From NCBI RefSeq assembly GCF_030063475.1, contig NZ_JASIRT010000009.1:123765-187764 (forward strand): a stretch of DNA of 64,000 bases, read 5' to 3'. The stretch is from Roseomonas sp. E05 (GTDB lineage Bacteria > Pseudomonadota > Alphaproteobacteria > Acetobacterales > Acetobacteraceae). The position numbers and the translations under genes are program-made. Of the stretch, positions 17,377 to 26,557 are shown in pieces. Position 1 is the first letter of the stretch, and each line of letters opens with the position of its first letter. Under the pieces are notes generated by a model. The model was given only the letters and a program-made list of their open reading frames with translations. It had not been told where the DNA came from and ran no database searches.

Positions 17377-18132
17377 TCAGGAGCGCCCGCCATCCACCGA
17401 GAGGATCTGGCCGGAGATCCATTCGGAAGCGCCCTCCGCGAAGAACAACACGGCGTTGGCGATATCCTCGGGCCGGCCCAGACGACGTGTGTGGATCCCC
17501 TGCACCAGCCGCTCCTGCCCTTCGGGGCCATAGCTCTCCCACTGGCGCTGGGTGGCCGGATTCGAGAGCACGAAGCCCGGCGCAACGCTGTTCACGGTGA
17601 TGCCGTGCGGTGCCAGCTCGAAGGAAAGCTGCTTGGTCAGCCCGACCAGCGCGTGCTTCGCCGCGGTATAGGCCTGGATGCCGGTCAGGCTGGGCCGCAG
17701 GCCGGCGCTGGAGGCGATGTTCACGATCCGCCCGCTGCCCTGCCGCTTCATGGCCGGTGCCACGGCCTGGGCGCACCAGAAGCTGCCATCCACATTGGCC
17801 TCGAAGATGCCGTGCCAGTCCTGCTCGGTGATGTCCTCCAGCGGGCGGCCCACCTGGCCGCGCACGCCGCCGGCGCAGTTCACCAGCACGTCGATGCGAC
17901 CCTCGGCGCTGGCGATTTCATCCATCAGGCGGTGGACATCAGGGCGCCGGGCGAGGTCGAGGGCGCGGGTCTCCGCCGCGCCTGCCTCCCGCGCCGCCGG
18001 AAGCCCGGCGGCATCGAGATCGACCCCCCAGACCCGCGCGCCCTCGGCGGCGAAGGCGGCGATGACGGCGCGGCCAATCCCCTGGGCCGCACCGGTGACG
18101 ATCACGCGGTGGTCGGCGAAGCGCTGCGGCAT
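17377..18132 (-). CDS. SDR family NAD(P)-dependent oxidoreductase
   Basis: 251 residues, a classical short-chain dehydrogenase. The cofactor motif VTGAAQGIGRA is at residues 12-22, with the structural NCAGG, and the catalytic Ser-Tyr-Lys sits in IASSAGLRPSLTGIQAYTAAKHA. The acidic residue after beta-2 (GVDLDAAG) favours NAD. Its start lies 31 nt inside the end of the ketopantoate-reductase-like gene, so the two are co-transcribed. A close paralogue at 40829-41587 also lies near a paralogue of that reductase. It probably oxidises an alcohol or hydroxy-acid intermediate. It ends 13 nt from the convergent MocR gene. Confidence 0.9.
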   Translation of the reverse strand: MPQRFADHRVIVTGAAQGIGRAVIAAFAAEGARVWGVDLDAAGLPAAREAGAAETRALDLARRPDVHRLMDEIASAEGRIDVLVNCAGGVRGQVGRPLEDITEQDWHGIFEANVDGSFWCAQAVAPAMKRQGSGRIVNIASSAGLRPSLTGIQAYTAAKHALVGLTKQLSFELAPHGITVNSVAPGFVLSNPATQRQWESYGPEGQERLVQGIHTRRLGRPEDIANAVLFFAEGASEWISGQILSVDGGRS

Positions 18133-19145
18133 GTGTCCAACATCTCGTCCAGAGTTTCCCAGGCCTGCGGGCGCCGGCCTTCCTCGATGTCGTGGATCAA
18201 CGCAACGAGGCGCCGGATGGCGGGTGTCTCCACGCCTTTCTCCGCACCCAGCGTGGCGATGATGGCGATCTGCGCGTCCACCTCCGTCCGCCGTTTCCGC
18301 ACGGCGAGGTCGCGCCAGATGCCGGAATGCGTCTTGGCGCTGTAGCGGTTGAACTCGGCGAGCTGCGCGATGCTGTCACGCGCCGCCTCCTCCGGTGCGC
18401 CCGGCATGAAGGCTGCGGGATCGAAGCCGTTGAAGCCGAGGGGCTGCACGCCCCGCGCCTGGGCCACCGCCATCACTTCCTGCCCCAGCCTGTGCCAGAC
18501 CGGGAAGTGGCGTGCGGAGGCGAAGTTCTCGGTGATGGAGGCGTCGTCCAGCGCAGTGGCAAAGAGCATGGCGCCATAGGCCAGCTTGCCCCAGAGATAG
18601 CCCCAGATGTTGTCGGTCAGCACCGCATCCGGCTCGAAGTGCCGCAGCAGGGCGTGCATCGCGCGGGCACGCTCGGTGATGCTGCCATCAATCTCGCCGA
18701 CCACGACGGCGCCCCGGCTGCCGAACAGAATGCGGCCCGGTGCCAGCCAGTCGGCGCTGAAGTTGACGAAGCTGCCCATGGTGCGCGCCGCGCCCACCGC
18801 CTCGGCGATGGCCAGTTCGTTCAGCCCGTTCTGCGCCGAGACCACGAAGCCGTCCTCGGCGAGGAAGGGGCGCAGCGCGGCCGCGGCCGTGGCGGTATCC
18901 TGGGCCTTCACCGCCAGGATGATGCGGCGGAACCGGCCCTGAAGCTCCGCCGGCGTGGCGGCGGCGACGGGTTGAGTAAAGGTCTCCACCGGCCCCTCGA
19001 TGGCGAGCCCATCGGCTTGCATGGCCCGGACATGCTCCTCCACCCGGTCTACCAGCAGCACATCCTCGCCCGCACGGGCCAGATAGGCCCCGATCGTGCC
19101 GCCGATGGCGCCGGCGCCCCAGATCAGCAGCGTGTCACGGTCCAT
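18102..19145 (-). CDS. 2-dehydropantoate 2-reductase family protein (ApbA/PanE-like)
   Basis: 347 residues. The N-terminal Rossmann motif LIWGAGAIGGTIGAYLARAG, then VKAQDTATAA and SAQNGLNELAIAE, are typical of ketopantoate reductases. The catalytic lysine is in GYLWGKLAYGAM, followed by the all-helical C-terminal domain. It is somewhat longer than PanE (about 300). The setting is catabolic and the gene is duplicated at 42421-43446, so pantothenate synthesis is unlikely. It may act on a 2-keto or 2-hydroxy acid with a bulky side chain. It overlaps the downstream SDR by 31 nt and lies 118 nt after the binding-protein gene. Confidence 0.88.
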   Translation of the reverse strand: MDRDTLLIWGAGAIGGTIGAYLARAGEDVLLVDRVEEHVRAMQADGLAIEGPVETFTQPVAAATPAELQGRFRRIILAVKAQDTATAAAALRPFLAEDGFVVSAQNGLNELAIAEAVGAARTMGSFVNFSADWLAPGRILFGSRGAVVVGEIDGSITERARAMHALLRHFEPDAVLTDNIWGYLWGKLAYGAMLFATALDDASITENFASARHFPVWHRLGQEVMAVAQARGVQPLGFNGFDPAAFMPGAPEEAARDSIAQLAEFNRYSAKTHSGIWRDLAVRKRRTEVDAQIAIIATLGAEKGVETPAIRRLVALIHDIEEGRRPQAWETLDEMLDTCRSASPTTA

Positions 19146-19263
19146 TCCCAGCCCTCCTGCATGATGGTGCGCGTCTTCCCGAACGCGGCGCCCCGGTGCC
19201 GGGCATCACCGGACCGGGGCGCCGGCACAGGCCACCACAATTGCCGCCCCGGGGCAACCGGGC

Positions 19264-20748
19264 TCAGTTCGCGGGCGGTCGCAGGCCGGAGAAGCGAATC
19301 AGGCCATCCGGCGAAGGCTCGAACCCTTCGACTCCTGGCCGCATGCCCCAGAACCAGCGATAGTGATAGAGGATGAGCATCGGACGCTCCGCCAGCCAGT
19401 GCTCGGCGGCGGTGTGATAGAAGCTGCGCCGCTGTGCGGGGTCATTGATCTGGCGCGCGGCGACGAAAGCGGCGTCCACCGCCGGGTTCCTGTAGCCCAT
19501 GCGGTTCAGGAAGCCGTCGGAGGCGATCCAGAGAGCGATGTTGCCATCCGGGTCGGCGCGGCCGGACCAGATACCGAAGGCGGCGTCGTAGTCGCCTCGC
19601 TCCGCGCGCGCCACCAGGGCTGCGGATTCCAGCGTCTCGATCTTCACCTGGAAGCCGGCTTCGCCCGCCATGGCCTGGATGATCTGCGCCACCTGGCTTT
19701 CCACCGGACTGTTGGGCGCCAGCAGAGTGAAGCCCGGTGCCGGCTGCCCGGCCTCCCGCAGCAGGGCCTTGGCCTTCTCCACATCACGCGGCGGCGCTGC
19801 GAGATCCTCGAAGTAATAGGGTGCGCCCGGTGCCTCGGGCTGGTTGTTCGGCACGAAACGGCCTTCGAGCGCGACCTGGTTGATGATGCCGCGGTCGATG
19901 CTCAGCTCAAGCGCCTGCCGCAGCCTCGGGTCTTTCAGCGCCCCGCTGGTGGTGTTGAAGTAGATCAGCTCGTAGGCGATGGCCGTGGAGTCGGCGATCT
20001 TGACGGCCGTGTCCTTCTGCACCGTCGGCACATCCGCCGGCGCCACGCGCTCGATCAGGTCGAGCTGTCCGGCGCGCAGGTTCAGCAGGCGCACGGTGTT
20101 GTCGGGTATCGGCTGCATCACCAGGCGCTGGATGTGGATGTTGGCGGCATTCCAGTGCTCCGGCACCTTCTCCATCTCGATCCGGTCCTGCGCCACGCGG
20201 CGCACCAGACGGAAAGGGCCGGAGCAGATCGGCTCGTCGCGGATCTTCTCGCCCAGCCGCGCCAGGGCGGTGGGCGACAGGATCATGCCCGCGCGATCCG
20301 AGAGGACGGAGAGCAGTGGCGCGTAGGGTTCGCGCAGATGGATCAGGAGGGTGCGCGGGTCCGGCGCCTCCACCGACTCCACCGGCCGCAACTCCGATTT
20401 GCGGCGCGATTCCGGCGCGGTGCGGTAGCGGTCCAGGTTGATCTTCACCGCTGCGGCGTCGAGCTTCGTGCCGTCATGGAAGCGGCCGTCCTCGCGCAGC
20501 GTCAGCCGAAGCGTGCGGCCATCCTCGGACCACTCCCAGGCGGTGGCCAGTTCCGGCCGGAAGGACAGGTCCGGTCCCACATCCAGCAGGCGGTCGCAGA
20601 GTGCGGTGAAGACCACCCGCTCCACGAAGGCGCCAGACTGCGCGGGGTCCAGCACGTTCGGGTCCGAGCCGATGCCGATGCGCAGCGTCTGCGCCGTTGC
20701 CGGCAGGGCAAGCATCGAGGCGAGGAGGGCGAGGGAGGGCCACCGCAT
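19264..20748 (-). CDS. ABC transporter substrate-binding protein, peptide/nickel family 5
   Basis: 494 residues. The signal peptide MRWPSLALLASMLALPATA is followed by QTLRIGIGSDPNVLDPAQSG, the usual start of SBP_bac_5 proteins. Later hallmarks are LRLTLREDGRFHDGTKLDAA and LRQALELSIDRGIINQ. It binds peptides or other small organics in the periplasm. It lies 15 nt after the PhnW-like transaminase on the same strand and has no permeases of its own in this operon, so it may share the divergent Dpp-type permeases at 23776-25583. Confidence 0.9.
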   Translation of the reverse strand: MRWPSLALLASMLALPATAQTLRIGIGSDPNVLDPAQSGAFVERVVFTALCDRLLDVGPDLSFRPELATAWEWSEDGRTLRLTLREDGRFHDGTKLDAAAVKINLDRYRTAPESRRKSELRPVESVEAPDPRTLLIHLREPYAPLLSVLSDRAGMILSPTALARLGEKIRDEPICSGPFRLVRRVAQDRIEMEKVPEHWNAANIHIQRLVMQPIPDNTVRLLNLRAGQLDLIERVAPADVPTVQKDTAVKIADSTAIAYELIYFNTTSGALKDPRLRQALELSIDRGIINQVALEGRFVPNNQPEAPGAPYYFEDLAAPPRDVEKAKALLREAGQPAPGFTLLAPNSPVESQVAQIIQAMAGEAGFQVKIETLESAALVARAERGDYDAAFGIWSGRADPDGNIALWIASDGFLNRMGYRNPAVDAAFVAARQINDPAQRRSFYHTAAEHWLAERPMLILYHYRWFWGMRPGVEGFEPSPDGLIRFSGLRPPAN

Positions 20749-20763
20749 GAGGAGCGCTCCTGC

Positions 20764-21906
20764 TCAGGCCGCGGGCGCCGGGTCAGCGCGGCCCAGCTCA
20801 GCGATGCCCATCTCCTGCATGGTCTCGGCCAGTGCCTCCATCGCGTCGGCGATGTCGCTCTCCGTCACGTCGCCCATGCAGCCGATCCGGAAGGTGTCGG
20901 CGAGCGCGAGGCGGCCGGGAAAAATGATGAAGCCGCGGCGCTTCATGCCCTGGAACAGGGCCTCGAAGGAGAAGTCCGGATGGTTGGGATAGCGAAAGGT
21001 GGCCACGATCGGCGAGGCGAAGCCGTCCGGCACCACCGTCACGAAGCCCATCTGCCGCATGCCGTCCACCAGGCGCCGCCAGTTGCGGCGGTAGCGCTCC
21101 AGCCGCGCCTCCGTGCCGCCCTCGGCCGCGTGCTCGCGGCAGGCCTGGGCGAAGGCGGCGACGACCTGGGTGGGCGGCGTGAAGCGGAAGGCGCCGCTGT
21201 GCTCCATGTGCTGGTTCTGGTCCCAGAGGTCCAGCGTGAGCGAGTCCGAATTGCCCCTGGCGCTTTCCAGTGCATCGCTCTGCACGATTGCCCAGCCGAC
21301 GCCGGGCACCCCCTGCATGCACTTGTTGGAAGAGAGCGTGACCGCCTGGAAGTCCAGCTTGCGCGCATCGATCGGCACGGCGCCGAGCGAGGCGACGGCA
21401 TCGATCAGTAGCCCCTTGCTGTGGCGTCGGCAGACCTCGGCGACCGGCTCCAGCGGGTTGAGCACGCCGGTACTGGTCTCGCAATGCACGACGAAAACAT
21501 GGGTGATCGCCGCATCGGCTGCCAGCGCCTGCTCAAACTGTTCGGCGCTGGCGGGCGTGAAAGGGGGTGTTCGCAACACCGCACAAGCGATGCCGCGCGC
21601 CGCGCAGATCTCGACCAGCCGGTCGCCATAGACACCGTTGCTGTGGATCAGCACCTTGCCGCCGCGGGGCACCAGGGTCGCGATCACCGCCTCGTTCGCA
21701 TAGGTGGCGCTGCCGGGGATCGGGACGGCGCTATAGCTGCCCTGGCCGTTGATAAGGGAAACCAGATAGGTCCGTGCGAGCGTCACGTCCTCCTGGAACT
21801 CCACATCGCCCGAGGGGCGATCGCGGAGCATGACCTGCTTGGTGGTGAGGGAGACGCTGACGGGCCCGGGCGTGAGCAGCAACGGCTCCGTGGGGCTGCG
21901 GGGCAT
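20764..21906 (-). CDS. PhnW-like 2-aminoethylphosphonate:pyruvate transaminase family protein
   Basis: 380 residues from the ATG at 21906, preceded by a GGAGGTG site. The sequence follows PhnW closely: LLLTPGPVSVSLTTKQVMLR at the N-terminus, then YSAVPIPGSATYANEAVI, FVVHCETSTGVLNPLEP, LLIDAVASLGAVPID, the PLP lysine K195 in SSNKCMQGVPG, and FRFTPPTQVVAAFAQA. PhnW moves the amino group of 2-aminoethylphosphonate to pyruvate, giving phosphonoacetaldehyde and alanine. No PhnX, PhnA or PhnY follows, so the next step is missing here, and a related amine such as taurine or serine/aspartate-like compounds is possible. It heads the minus-strand operon divergent from the Dpp transporter. Confidence 0.82.
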   Translation of the reverse strand: MPRSPTEPLLLTPGPVSVSLTTKQVMLRDRPSGDVEFQEDVTLARTYLVSLINGQGSYSAVPIPGSATYANEAVIATLVPRGGKVLIHSNGVYGDRLVEICAARGIACAVLRTPPFTPASAEQFEQALAADAAITHVFVVHCETSTGVLNPLEPVAEVCRRHSKGLLIDAVASLGAVPIDARKLDFQAVTLSSNKCMQGVPGVGWAIVQSDALESARGNSDSLTLDLWDQNQHMEHSGAFRFTPPTQVVAAFAQACREHAAEGGTEARLERYRRNWRRLVDGMRQMGFVTVVPDGFASPIVATFRYPNHPDFSFEALFQGMKRRGFIIFPGRLALADTFRIGCMGDVTESDIADAMEALAETMQEMGIAELGRADPAPAA

Positions 21907-21992
21907 GGGCACCTCCGGGGTTGACGGAGGCCAGCCTAGCGCTGGCGGTACGACGCCGCCCAGGGTGTTCCGTTCGATACCAGGGCTGTTTC

Positions 21993-22018
21993 GCACAAGA
22001 TATGGCTAAAAATTGTGC
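21993..22018. promoter_or_regulatory. Inverted repeat GCACAA-N14-TTGTGC between divergent operons
   Basis: GCACAA (21993-21998) and TTGTGC (22013-22018) form a perfect inverted repeat with half-sites 20 nt apart centre to centre, two helical turns. It sits in the 264-nt gap between the phnW-like operon and the Dpp-type operon. The gap is AT-richer than its surroundings, suiting a shared operator. Confidence 0.5.
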
Positions 22019-22108
22019 TTAATGGTGCTCATTCCGCCCATAATGCATATGTAGTGGCCTTTCTGTGTTCCGAAATGCTGGATTTGCCAACTCCATGTGC
22101 AGATTCGA

Positions 22109-22137
22109 TTGACGGGCTTTTGGGGGCGCTGGATAGT
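22109..22137 (+). promoter_or_regulatory. Candidate sigma-70-like promoter for the Dpp-type operon
   Basis: TTGACG (22109-22114) and GATAGT (22132-22137) are separated by 17 nt. Transcription would start near 22144, just ahead of the coding start at 22171. The -35 box is strong and the -10 box weak. This is by pattern only. Confidence 0.4.
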
Positions 22138-22170
22138 CGTGCGATGCCACCTTTTCCTGGGATGGAACGG

Positions 22171-23763
22171 ATGAAGCGGCGTGATCTCCTCCTGGCTTCC
22201 CTGCTCCCCACCATGGCCGCTTTTGCGGCGCCGGCGAGAGCCGCGCCGCATCGGGGAGGCACCCTGATCTTCGCCCGTGCGATGGACAGCCTCTTCCTTG
22301 ATCCCGTCCACACTGCCCAGAACGCGGATATCTGGATCTCGCTCAATCTCTATGACACGCTGCTGCAGCCGAGCGCGGACGGGAAGGGGCTGCAGCCCGG
22401 CCTTGCCGCTGAGCATAGCGTCTCCGAGGACGGCAAAATCCTCACCTTCAGGTTGCGGCCGGATCTGAAATTCGCCGATGGCTCGCCGATCACTGTGCGG
22501 GACGTGAAGTGGTCGCTCGATCGCGCGCGTTCCAAGGAGGAAGGTGGGGAATTCGCCTTCCTGCTCTCGGCCATCGGCTCGATCGAGACGCAGGGCGAGG
22601 ACACCGTCATCATCAATATGGCGCAGTCCGATCCGGCGATCCTGCAGGCGCTGGCCACCTTCAATGCCGGCGTCGTGCCGGAAAAGCTGCTGATGGCTGC
22701 AGCGGGCGACACCTTGCTGGAGAAGTCGAAATCCTTCGCCGAGAAACCCGTCGGCTCCGGTCCCTTCGTGGTGGAAAGCTGGCGGCGCAACAGCGAAATG
22801 GTGCTGAAACGCAACCCCTACTACTGGAAGGAAGCGGACGACGGGCAGAAACTGCCCTATCTCGACGCCATCCGCTTCGTCATCATTCCCGATGACGCCA
22901 CGCGCATCCTGAAGTTGAAGGCCGGCGAGGTGGACGTCACCGAGTTCGTCCCCTACGCGCGTGTTGCCGAATTGCGCAACACGCCAGGCATCACCATGAC
23001 GCTCTTCCCGGCGGCGCAGGTGCACTACTTCACCATGAACAACCGCCCGACGCTGAAGGACGGGACGAAAAACCCCCTGGCCGACCAGCGCGTGCGGCAG
23101 GCGCTGAACTACGCGACCAACAAGGAGGCGCTGATTCAGGTGGTGACGCATGGCGTCGCCAAGCCAGCGCGCTCCTACATGCCGATCGCGACACCAATGG
23201 CCTATGACGGCGGCCCGCTCTATCCCTATGACCTTGCCAAGGCCAAGGCGCTCCTGGCCGAGGCCGGCTACCCGAATGGCGGTTTCGAGGTCACCTGCAT
23301 GGCGCTGGCCGGCAATGCCGATGATGCCGCCAAGCTCCAGACGCTGCAGCAGATGTGGAGCCAGGTCGGCGTGAAACTGAAGATCGAGCAGCTGGAGAGT
23401 GCCACGCGCCTGGCCCGCTTCAACGCTACCGACTTCCAGATGCGCACCTCGCTCTGGACGAACGACCTGAACGACCCGAAGCAGATCACCTCCATCTTCG
23501 CCTACTACCCGGCACGGCAGTCCAACCGCACGGGCTGGAACGATCCGCGCGTCAATGAGCTGTTCGAACAGAGTGAGCACGAGATGGATTCCGAGAAACG
23601 CACTGCCATGTACAAGGAGATCCAGCAGCGCTACTACGAGGCTGCGCCTATCATCTTTGGCATGGACGTGCCCTATCCGATCGCCATGTCCAGCAAGGTG
23701 CACGATTTCGTACAGATCCCTCTGGGGAACAACATCTTCATCAACGCCTACAAGGACGCGTAA
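22171..23763 (+). CDS. ABC transporter substrate-binding protein, DppA/SBP_bac_5 type
   Basis: 530 residues from the ATG at 22171 (the ATG at 22162 is equally possible). The signal peptide MKRRDLLLASLLPTMAAFAA has a KRRDLLL core that could use the Tat route. The mature part begins RGGTLIFARAMDSLFLDP and includes LRPDLKFADGSPITVRDVKW and RVRQALNYATNKEALIQ, both family-5 hallmarks. It heads a plus-strand operon with two permeases and two ATPases (to 27582). An open frame back to 22015 has no signal-peptide character and covers the regulatory region. Confidence 0.92.
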   Translation: MKRRDLLLASLLPTMAAFAAPARAAPHRGGTLIFARAMDSLFLDPVHTAQNADIWISLNLYDTLLQPSADGKGLQPGLAAEHSVSEDGKILTFRLRPDLKFADGSPITVRDVKWSLDRARSKEEGGEFAFLLSAIGSIETQGEDTVIINMAQSDPAILQALATFNAGVVPEKLLMAAAGDTLLEKSKSFAEKPVGSGPFVVESWRRNSEMVLKRNPYYWKEADDGQKLPYLDAIRFVIIPDDATRILKLKAGEVDVTEFVPYARVAELRNTPGITMTLFPAAQVHYFTMNNRPTLKDGTKNPLADQRVRQALNYATNKEALIQVVTHGVAKPARSYMPIATPMAYDGGPLYPYDLAKAKALLAEAGYPNGGFEVTCMALAGNADDAAKLQTLQQMWSQVGVKLKIEQLESATRLARFNATDFQMRTSLWTNDLNDPKQITSIFAYYPARQSNRTGWNDPRVNELFEQSEHEMDSEKRTAMYKEIQQRYYEAAPIIFGMDVPYPIAMSSKVHDFVQIPLGNNIFINAYKDA

Positions 23764-23775
23764 GGGAGCGCCGGC

Positions 23776-24714
23776 GTGCACATCGTCGGCATTCTCGGCC
23801 GCCGCCTGCTGCAGATCGCGGCGACGGTCCTTGTGGTGGCCGTCCTTGTCTTCGGCCTGATGCGGCTGCTGCCCGGAGATGCGGCGCTGGTGCTGCTTGG
23901 CGAGCGCGCCTCGGACGAGGCCATTGCCCGGATGCGCGACCAGCTCGGCGTCAATCAGCCGATCCTGGCGCAGTTCTGGGATTTCCTGCTCCGCATGGTG
24001 ACGCTGCGCTTCGGCGATTCCGTCACCCTGCGGGTTCCGGTTTCCTCGCTGATCGCCGAGCGCCTGCCGGTGACGCTGCTGCTCACCGGCATGGCGGCCG
24101 TGCTGGCGCTGCTCATCGCTGTGCCGCTGGCTTTCTGGTCGGCGGTGCGGCGCGGGAGCTGGGTGGATGCCGCCATTCGTGTCTTCGCCCAGGTCAGCGT
24201 CTCCATGCCAGTCTTCTATATCGGGCTGGTCCTGTTGATCACTCTGGCCGCCGGGCTGCGCTGGTTTCCGGTGGGTGGCATCGGCACGGGCTTCCTGGAA
24301 GATCTCTATTATCTCTTCCTGCCGGCGCTGACGCTGGCGCTCAGCCTCTCCGCCATCCTGCTGCGCAATCTCCGTGAGTCGCTGATCGAGGTTCTGGATG
24401 CCGAATATGTCGGCTTCGCCACCGCCAAGGGGCTGCCGCGCGGTCTCGTGCTGCGCCGGCATGTGCTGCGCAACGCCTGGGTCTCGACGGTGACGCTGCT
24501 TGGGCTGCATATCGGCTCGCTGGTTGGCGGTGCGGTGATCACCGAGACGGTCTTCGCCATTCCCGGCATCGGCCGCCTGATGATCGACAGCATCTTCTCC
24601 CGCGACTACGCAGTGGTTCAGGGACTGACGGTGGTGCTTGCCGTGCTGGTTTCCGTCGTGTTCCTGGCGCTGGATGCGGTGCAGGCGGCGCTTGATCCGC
24701 GGGTCGGCACATGA
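23776..24714 (+). CDS. ABC transporter permease, DppB-like
   Basis: 312 residues. The start is GTG at 23776 with AAGGGAG upstream. The first helix (LQIATVLVVAVLVFGLMRLL) is followed by the DppB-type periplasmic stretch PGDAALVLLGERASDEAI. The permease core has RNLRESLIEVLDAEYVGFAT as EAA loop, ending in the typical QAALDPRVGT. It overlaps the next permease by 4 nt. It is the first membrane subunit of the importer headed by the binding protein at 22171. Confidence 0.93.
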   Translation: MHIVGILGRRLLQIAATVLVVAVLVFGLMRLLPGDAALVLLGERASDEAIARMRDQLGVNQPILAQFWDFLLRMVTLRFGDSVTLRVPVSSLIAERLPVTLLLTGMAAVLALLIAVPLAFWSAVRRGSWVDAAIRVFAQVSVSMPVFYIGLVLLITLAAGLRWFPVGGIGTGFLEDLYYLFLPALTLALSLSAILLRNLRESLIEVLDAEYVGFATAKGLPRGLVLRRHVLRNAWVSTVTLLGLHIGSLVGGAVITETVFAIPGIGRLMIDSIFSRDYAVVQGLTVVLAVLVSVVFLALDAVQAALDPRVGT

Positions 24715-25583
24715 GTGACGAAGCCGTGGCCCCGCCGGCCGCCCTTCGTCCCGCCGCGACGGCGCCACGCAGGAAGCAACTGCGCCTCCCCGCGACAGGC
24801 CTGCTGGGCGGCGCCATCCTGCTGCTCTTCCTGCTTTGCGCCCTCGCGCCCTGGCTGATCGCCCCCTACGATCCGCTGGCCTTCGACTACATGGCCATCA
24901 TGCAGCCGCCGAGCTGGGAGCATCCCTTCGGCACCGACAATTTCGGCCGCGACGTCCTCTCGCGCACCATCTGGGCCGCGCAGGTGGACCTGCAGATCGC
25001 CGTTTTCGCGACGTTGTTCCCCGCCATCTTCGGCACGCTCGCCGGCTGCCTGATCGGTTACGCGGGGGGATGGGTGGATGCGCTGTTCCGTCGCCTTGTC
25101 GATGTCATCGTTACCATCCCCTTCGTGGTTCTGGTGATCGCCATCGTCGCTGTGCTGGGGCCGGGGCTGCTGAACATGTACATCGCCATCTCGGCGGTGG
25201 GCTGGATCATCTATGCCAGGCTGATGCGCTCGGAGATCATCGCGCAGAAGAAGCGCGACTATGCCGCCGCCGGGCGGGTGATGGGCTATGGGCGGCTGCG
25301 CATCATCTTCCGGCACCTCCTGCCCAACGCGGCCTCCCCGCTCCTGGTCTACTGGATGACGGACATGTCGCTGGCCATCCTGCTCGGCTCCAGCCTGGGC
25401 TATCTCGGCCTCGGCGCGCAGCCTCCCACCGCCGAATGGGGCGTGCTGATCGCCGACGGTAAGAATTTCATGACTACAGCCTGGTGGATGTCCATCTTCC
25501 CCGGCACCGCCATCGTTCTCGGCGGCATGGGCTTCAGCCTGTTCGGCGACGGCTTGGCCACCTGGCTGCGGCGCCGCGCATGA
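24711..25583 (+). CDS. ABC transporter permease, DppC-like
   Basis: 290 residues. A cytoplasmic N-terminus precedes helix 1 (LLGGAILLLFLLCALAPWLI), then the DppC landmark HPFGTDNFGRDVLSRTIWAA. The EAA-like loop is KKRDYAAAGRVMGYGRLRII. The C-terminus has LGLGAQPPTAEWGVLIADG and NLFGDGLATWLRRR-like features (here SLFGDGLATWLR). It overlaps both neighbours by 4 nt, so the permease and ATPase genes are coupled. Confidence 0.93.
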   Translation: MSDEAVAPPAALRPAATAPRRKQLRLPATGLLGGAILLLFLLCALAPWLIAPYDPLAFDYMAIMQPPSWEHPFGTDNFGRDVLSRTIWAAQVDLQIAVFATLFPAIFGTLAGCLIGYAGGWVDALFRRLVDVIVTIPFVVLVIAIVAVLGPGLLNMYIAISAVGWIIYARLMRSEIIAQKKRDYAAAGRVMGYGRLRIIFRHLLPNAASPLLVYWMTDMSLAILLGSSLGYLGLGAQPPTAEWGVLIADGKNFMTTAWWMSIFPGTAIVLGGMGFSLFGDGLATWLRRRA

Positions 25584-26557
25584 CGCCGTTGCTCTCCCTC
25601 CGCGGCCTCGGCGTGCGCATTGGCGGCGTCGCGCCGGTCTCCGGCGTCAGCCTGGATGTCGGGCGCGGCGAGGTGCTGGGCCTGGTCGGCGAGTCCGGCT
25701 CCGGCAAGAGCCTGACGATGCGTGCCGTTCTGCGCCTGCTGCCGCCGGCGGCGCAGGTCACCGGGCAGGTGCTGTGGGAGGGACAGGACCTCACCACGCT
25801 GCCGGAGGGCGGCATCCGCAAGGTGCGCGGGGGGCAGATCGCCATGGTGTTCCAGGAGCCGATGACGGCTCTCAACCCGGTCCTGCCGGTGGGGCTGCAG
25901 ATCACCGAGAGCCTGGGTGAGCATCTCGGCCTGCGCGGCGCCGCGGCGCGCCGGCGGGCGGTGGAACTGCTCGACCAGGTGGGAATCCCCGATGCCGCAC
26001 GCCGCCTCGGCGCCTATCCGCACGAGTTCTCGGGCGGCATGCGGCAGCGCGCAATGATCGCCATCGCGCTCGCCGCCGGCCCGAAGCTCCTGCTGGCGGA
26101 CGAGCCCACCACGGCGCTCGACGTCACCATCCAGGACCAGATCCTGAAGCTGCTGCTGCGCCTGAAGGATGAACTGGACATGAGCGTGGTGCTGGTCACG
26201 CATGATCTCGGCGTGGTCGCCGGCACCTGCGACCGGGTGGCCGTGCTCTATGCCGGACGCGTGATGGAAACCGGGCCGACGGAGCGGCTTTTCACCCGCC
26301 CGTCGCACGCCTACACGCTGGGCCTGCTGCACTCGCTGCCCGATGCCGCGCAGGCGCGCCAGCGGCTGCGCGGCATTCCCGGCGTGCCGCCCGATCCGGC
26401 CGCGCTGCCATCGGGCTGCCGCTTTGCGCCGCGTTGCGCCTATGCGGTGGCGGCCTGCCGCCTGGAGCAGCCGCCGCTCGTGCCGGTTGCCGAAGCGCAG
26501 GAATCCGCCTGCCTGCGGGCCGCCGATCTCCTCGCGGCGGGAAGGGAGGCCGCATGA
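25580..26557 (+). CDS. ABC transporter ATP-binding protein, DppD-like
   Basis: 325 residues from the ATG at 25580 (ATGA overlap with the permease). Walker A GESGSGKS is at residues 37-44. The signature region is [19 protein letters not shown], Walker [13 protein letters not shown], and the H-loop [11 protein letters not shown]. The C-terminal oligopeptide-transporter tail has the Cys-containing [17 protein letters not shown]. Open frame upstream of 25580 reads the permease out of phase. It pairs with the DppF-like subunit that overlaps its end by 4 nt. Confidence 0.93.
   Translation: MTPLLSLRGLGVRIGGVAPVSGVSLDVGRGEVLGLVGESGSGKSLTMRAVLRLLPPAAQVTGQVLWEGQDLTTLPEGGIRKVRGGQIAMVFQEPMTALNPVLPVGLQITESLGEHLGLRGAAARRRAVELLDQVGIPDAARRLGAYPHEFSGGMRQRAMIAIALAAGPKLLLADEPTTALDVTIQDQILKLLLRLKDELDMSVVLVTHDLGVVAGTCDRVAVLYAGRVMETGPTERLFTRPSHAYTLGLLHSLPDAAQARQRLRGIPGVPPDPAALPSGCRFAPRCAYAVAACRLEQPPLVPVAEAQESACLRAADLLAAGREAA

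Noticed and set aside
22006..24768. 920-codon open frame antisense to the Dpp-type operon
   Set aside because: A shadow of the binding protein and permease genes; repetitive Gln/His/Arg/Gly composition and no family resemblance.
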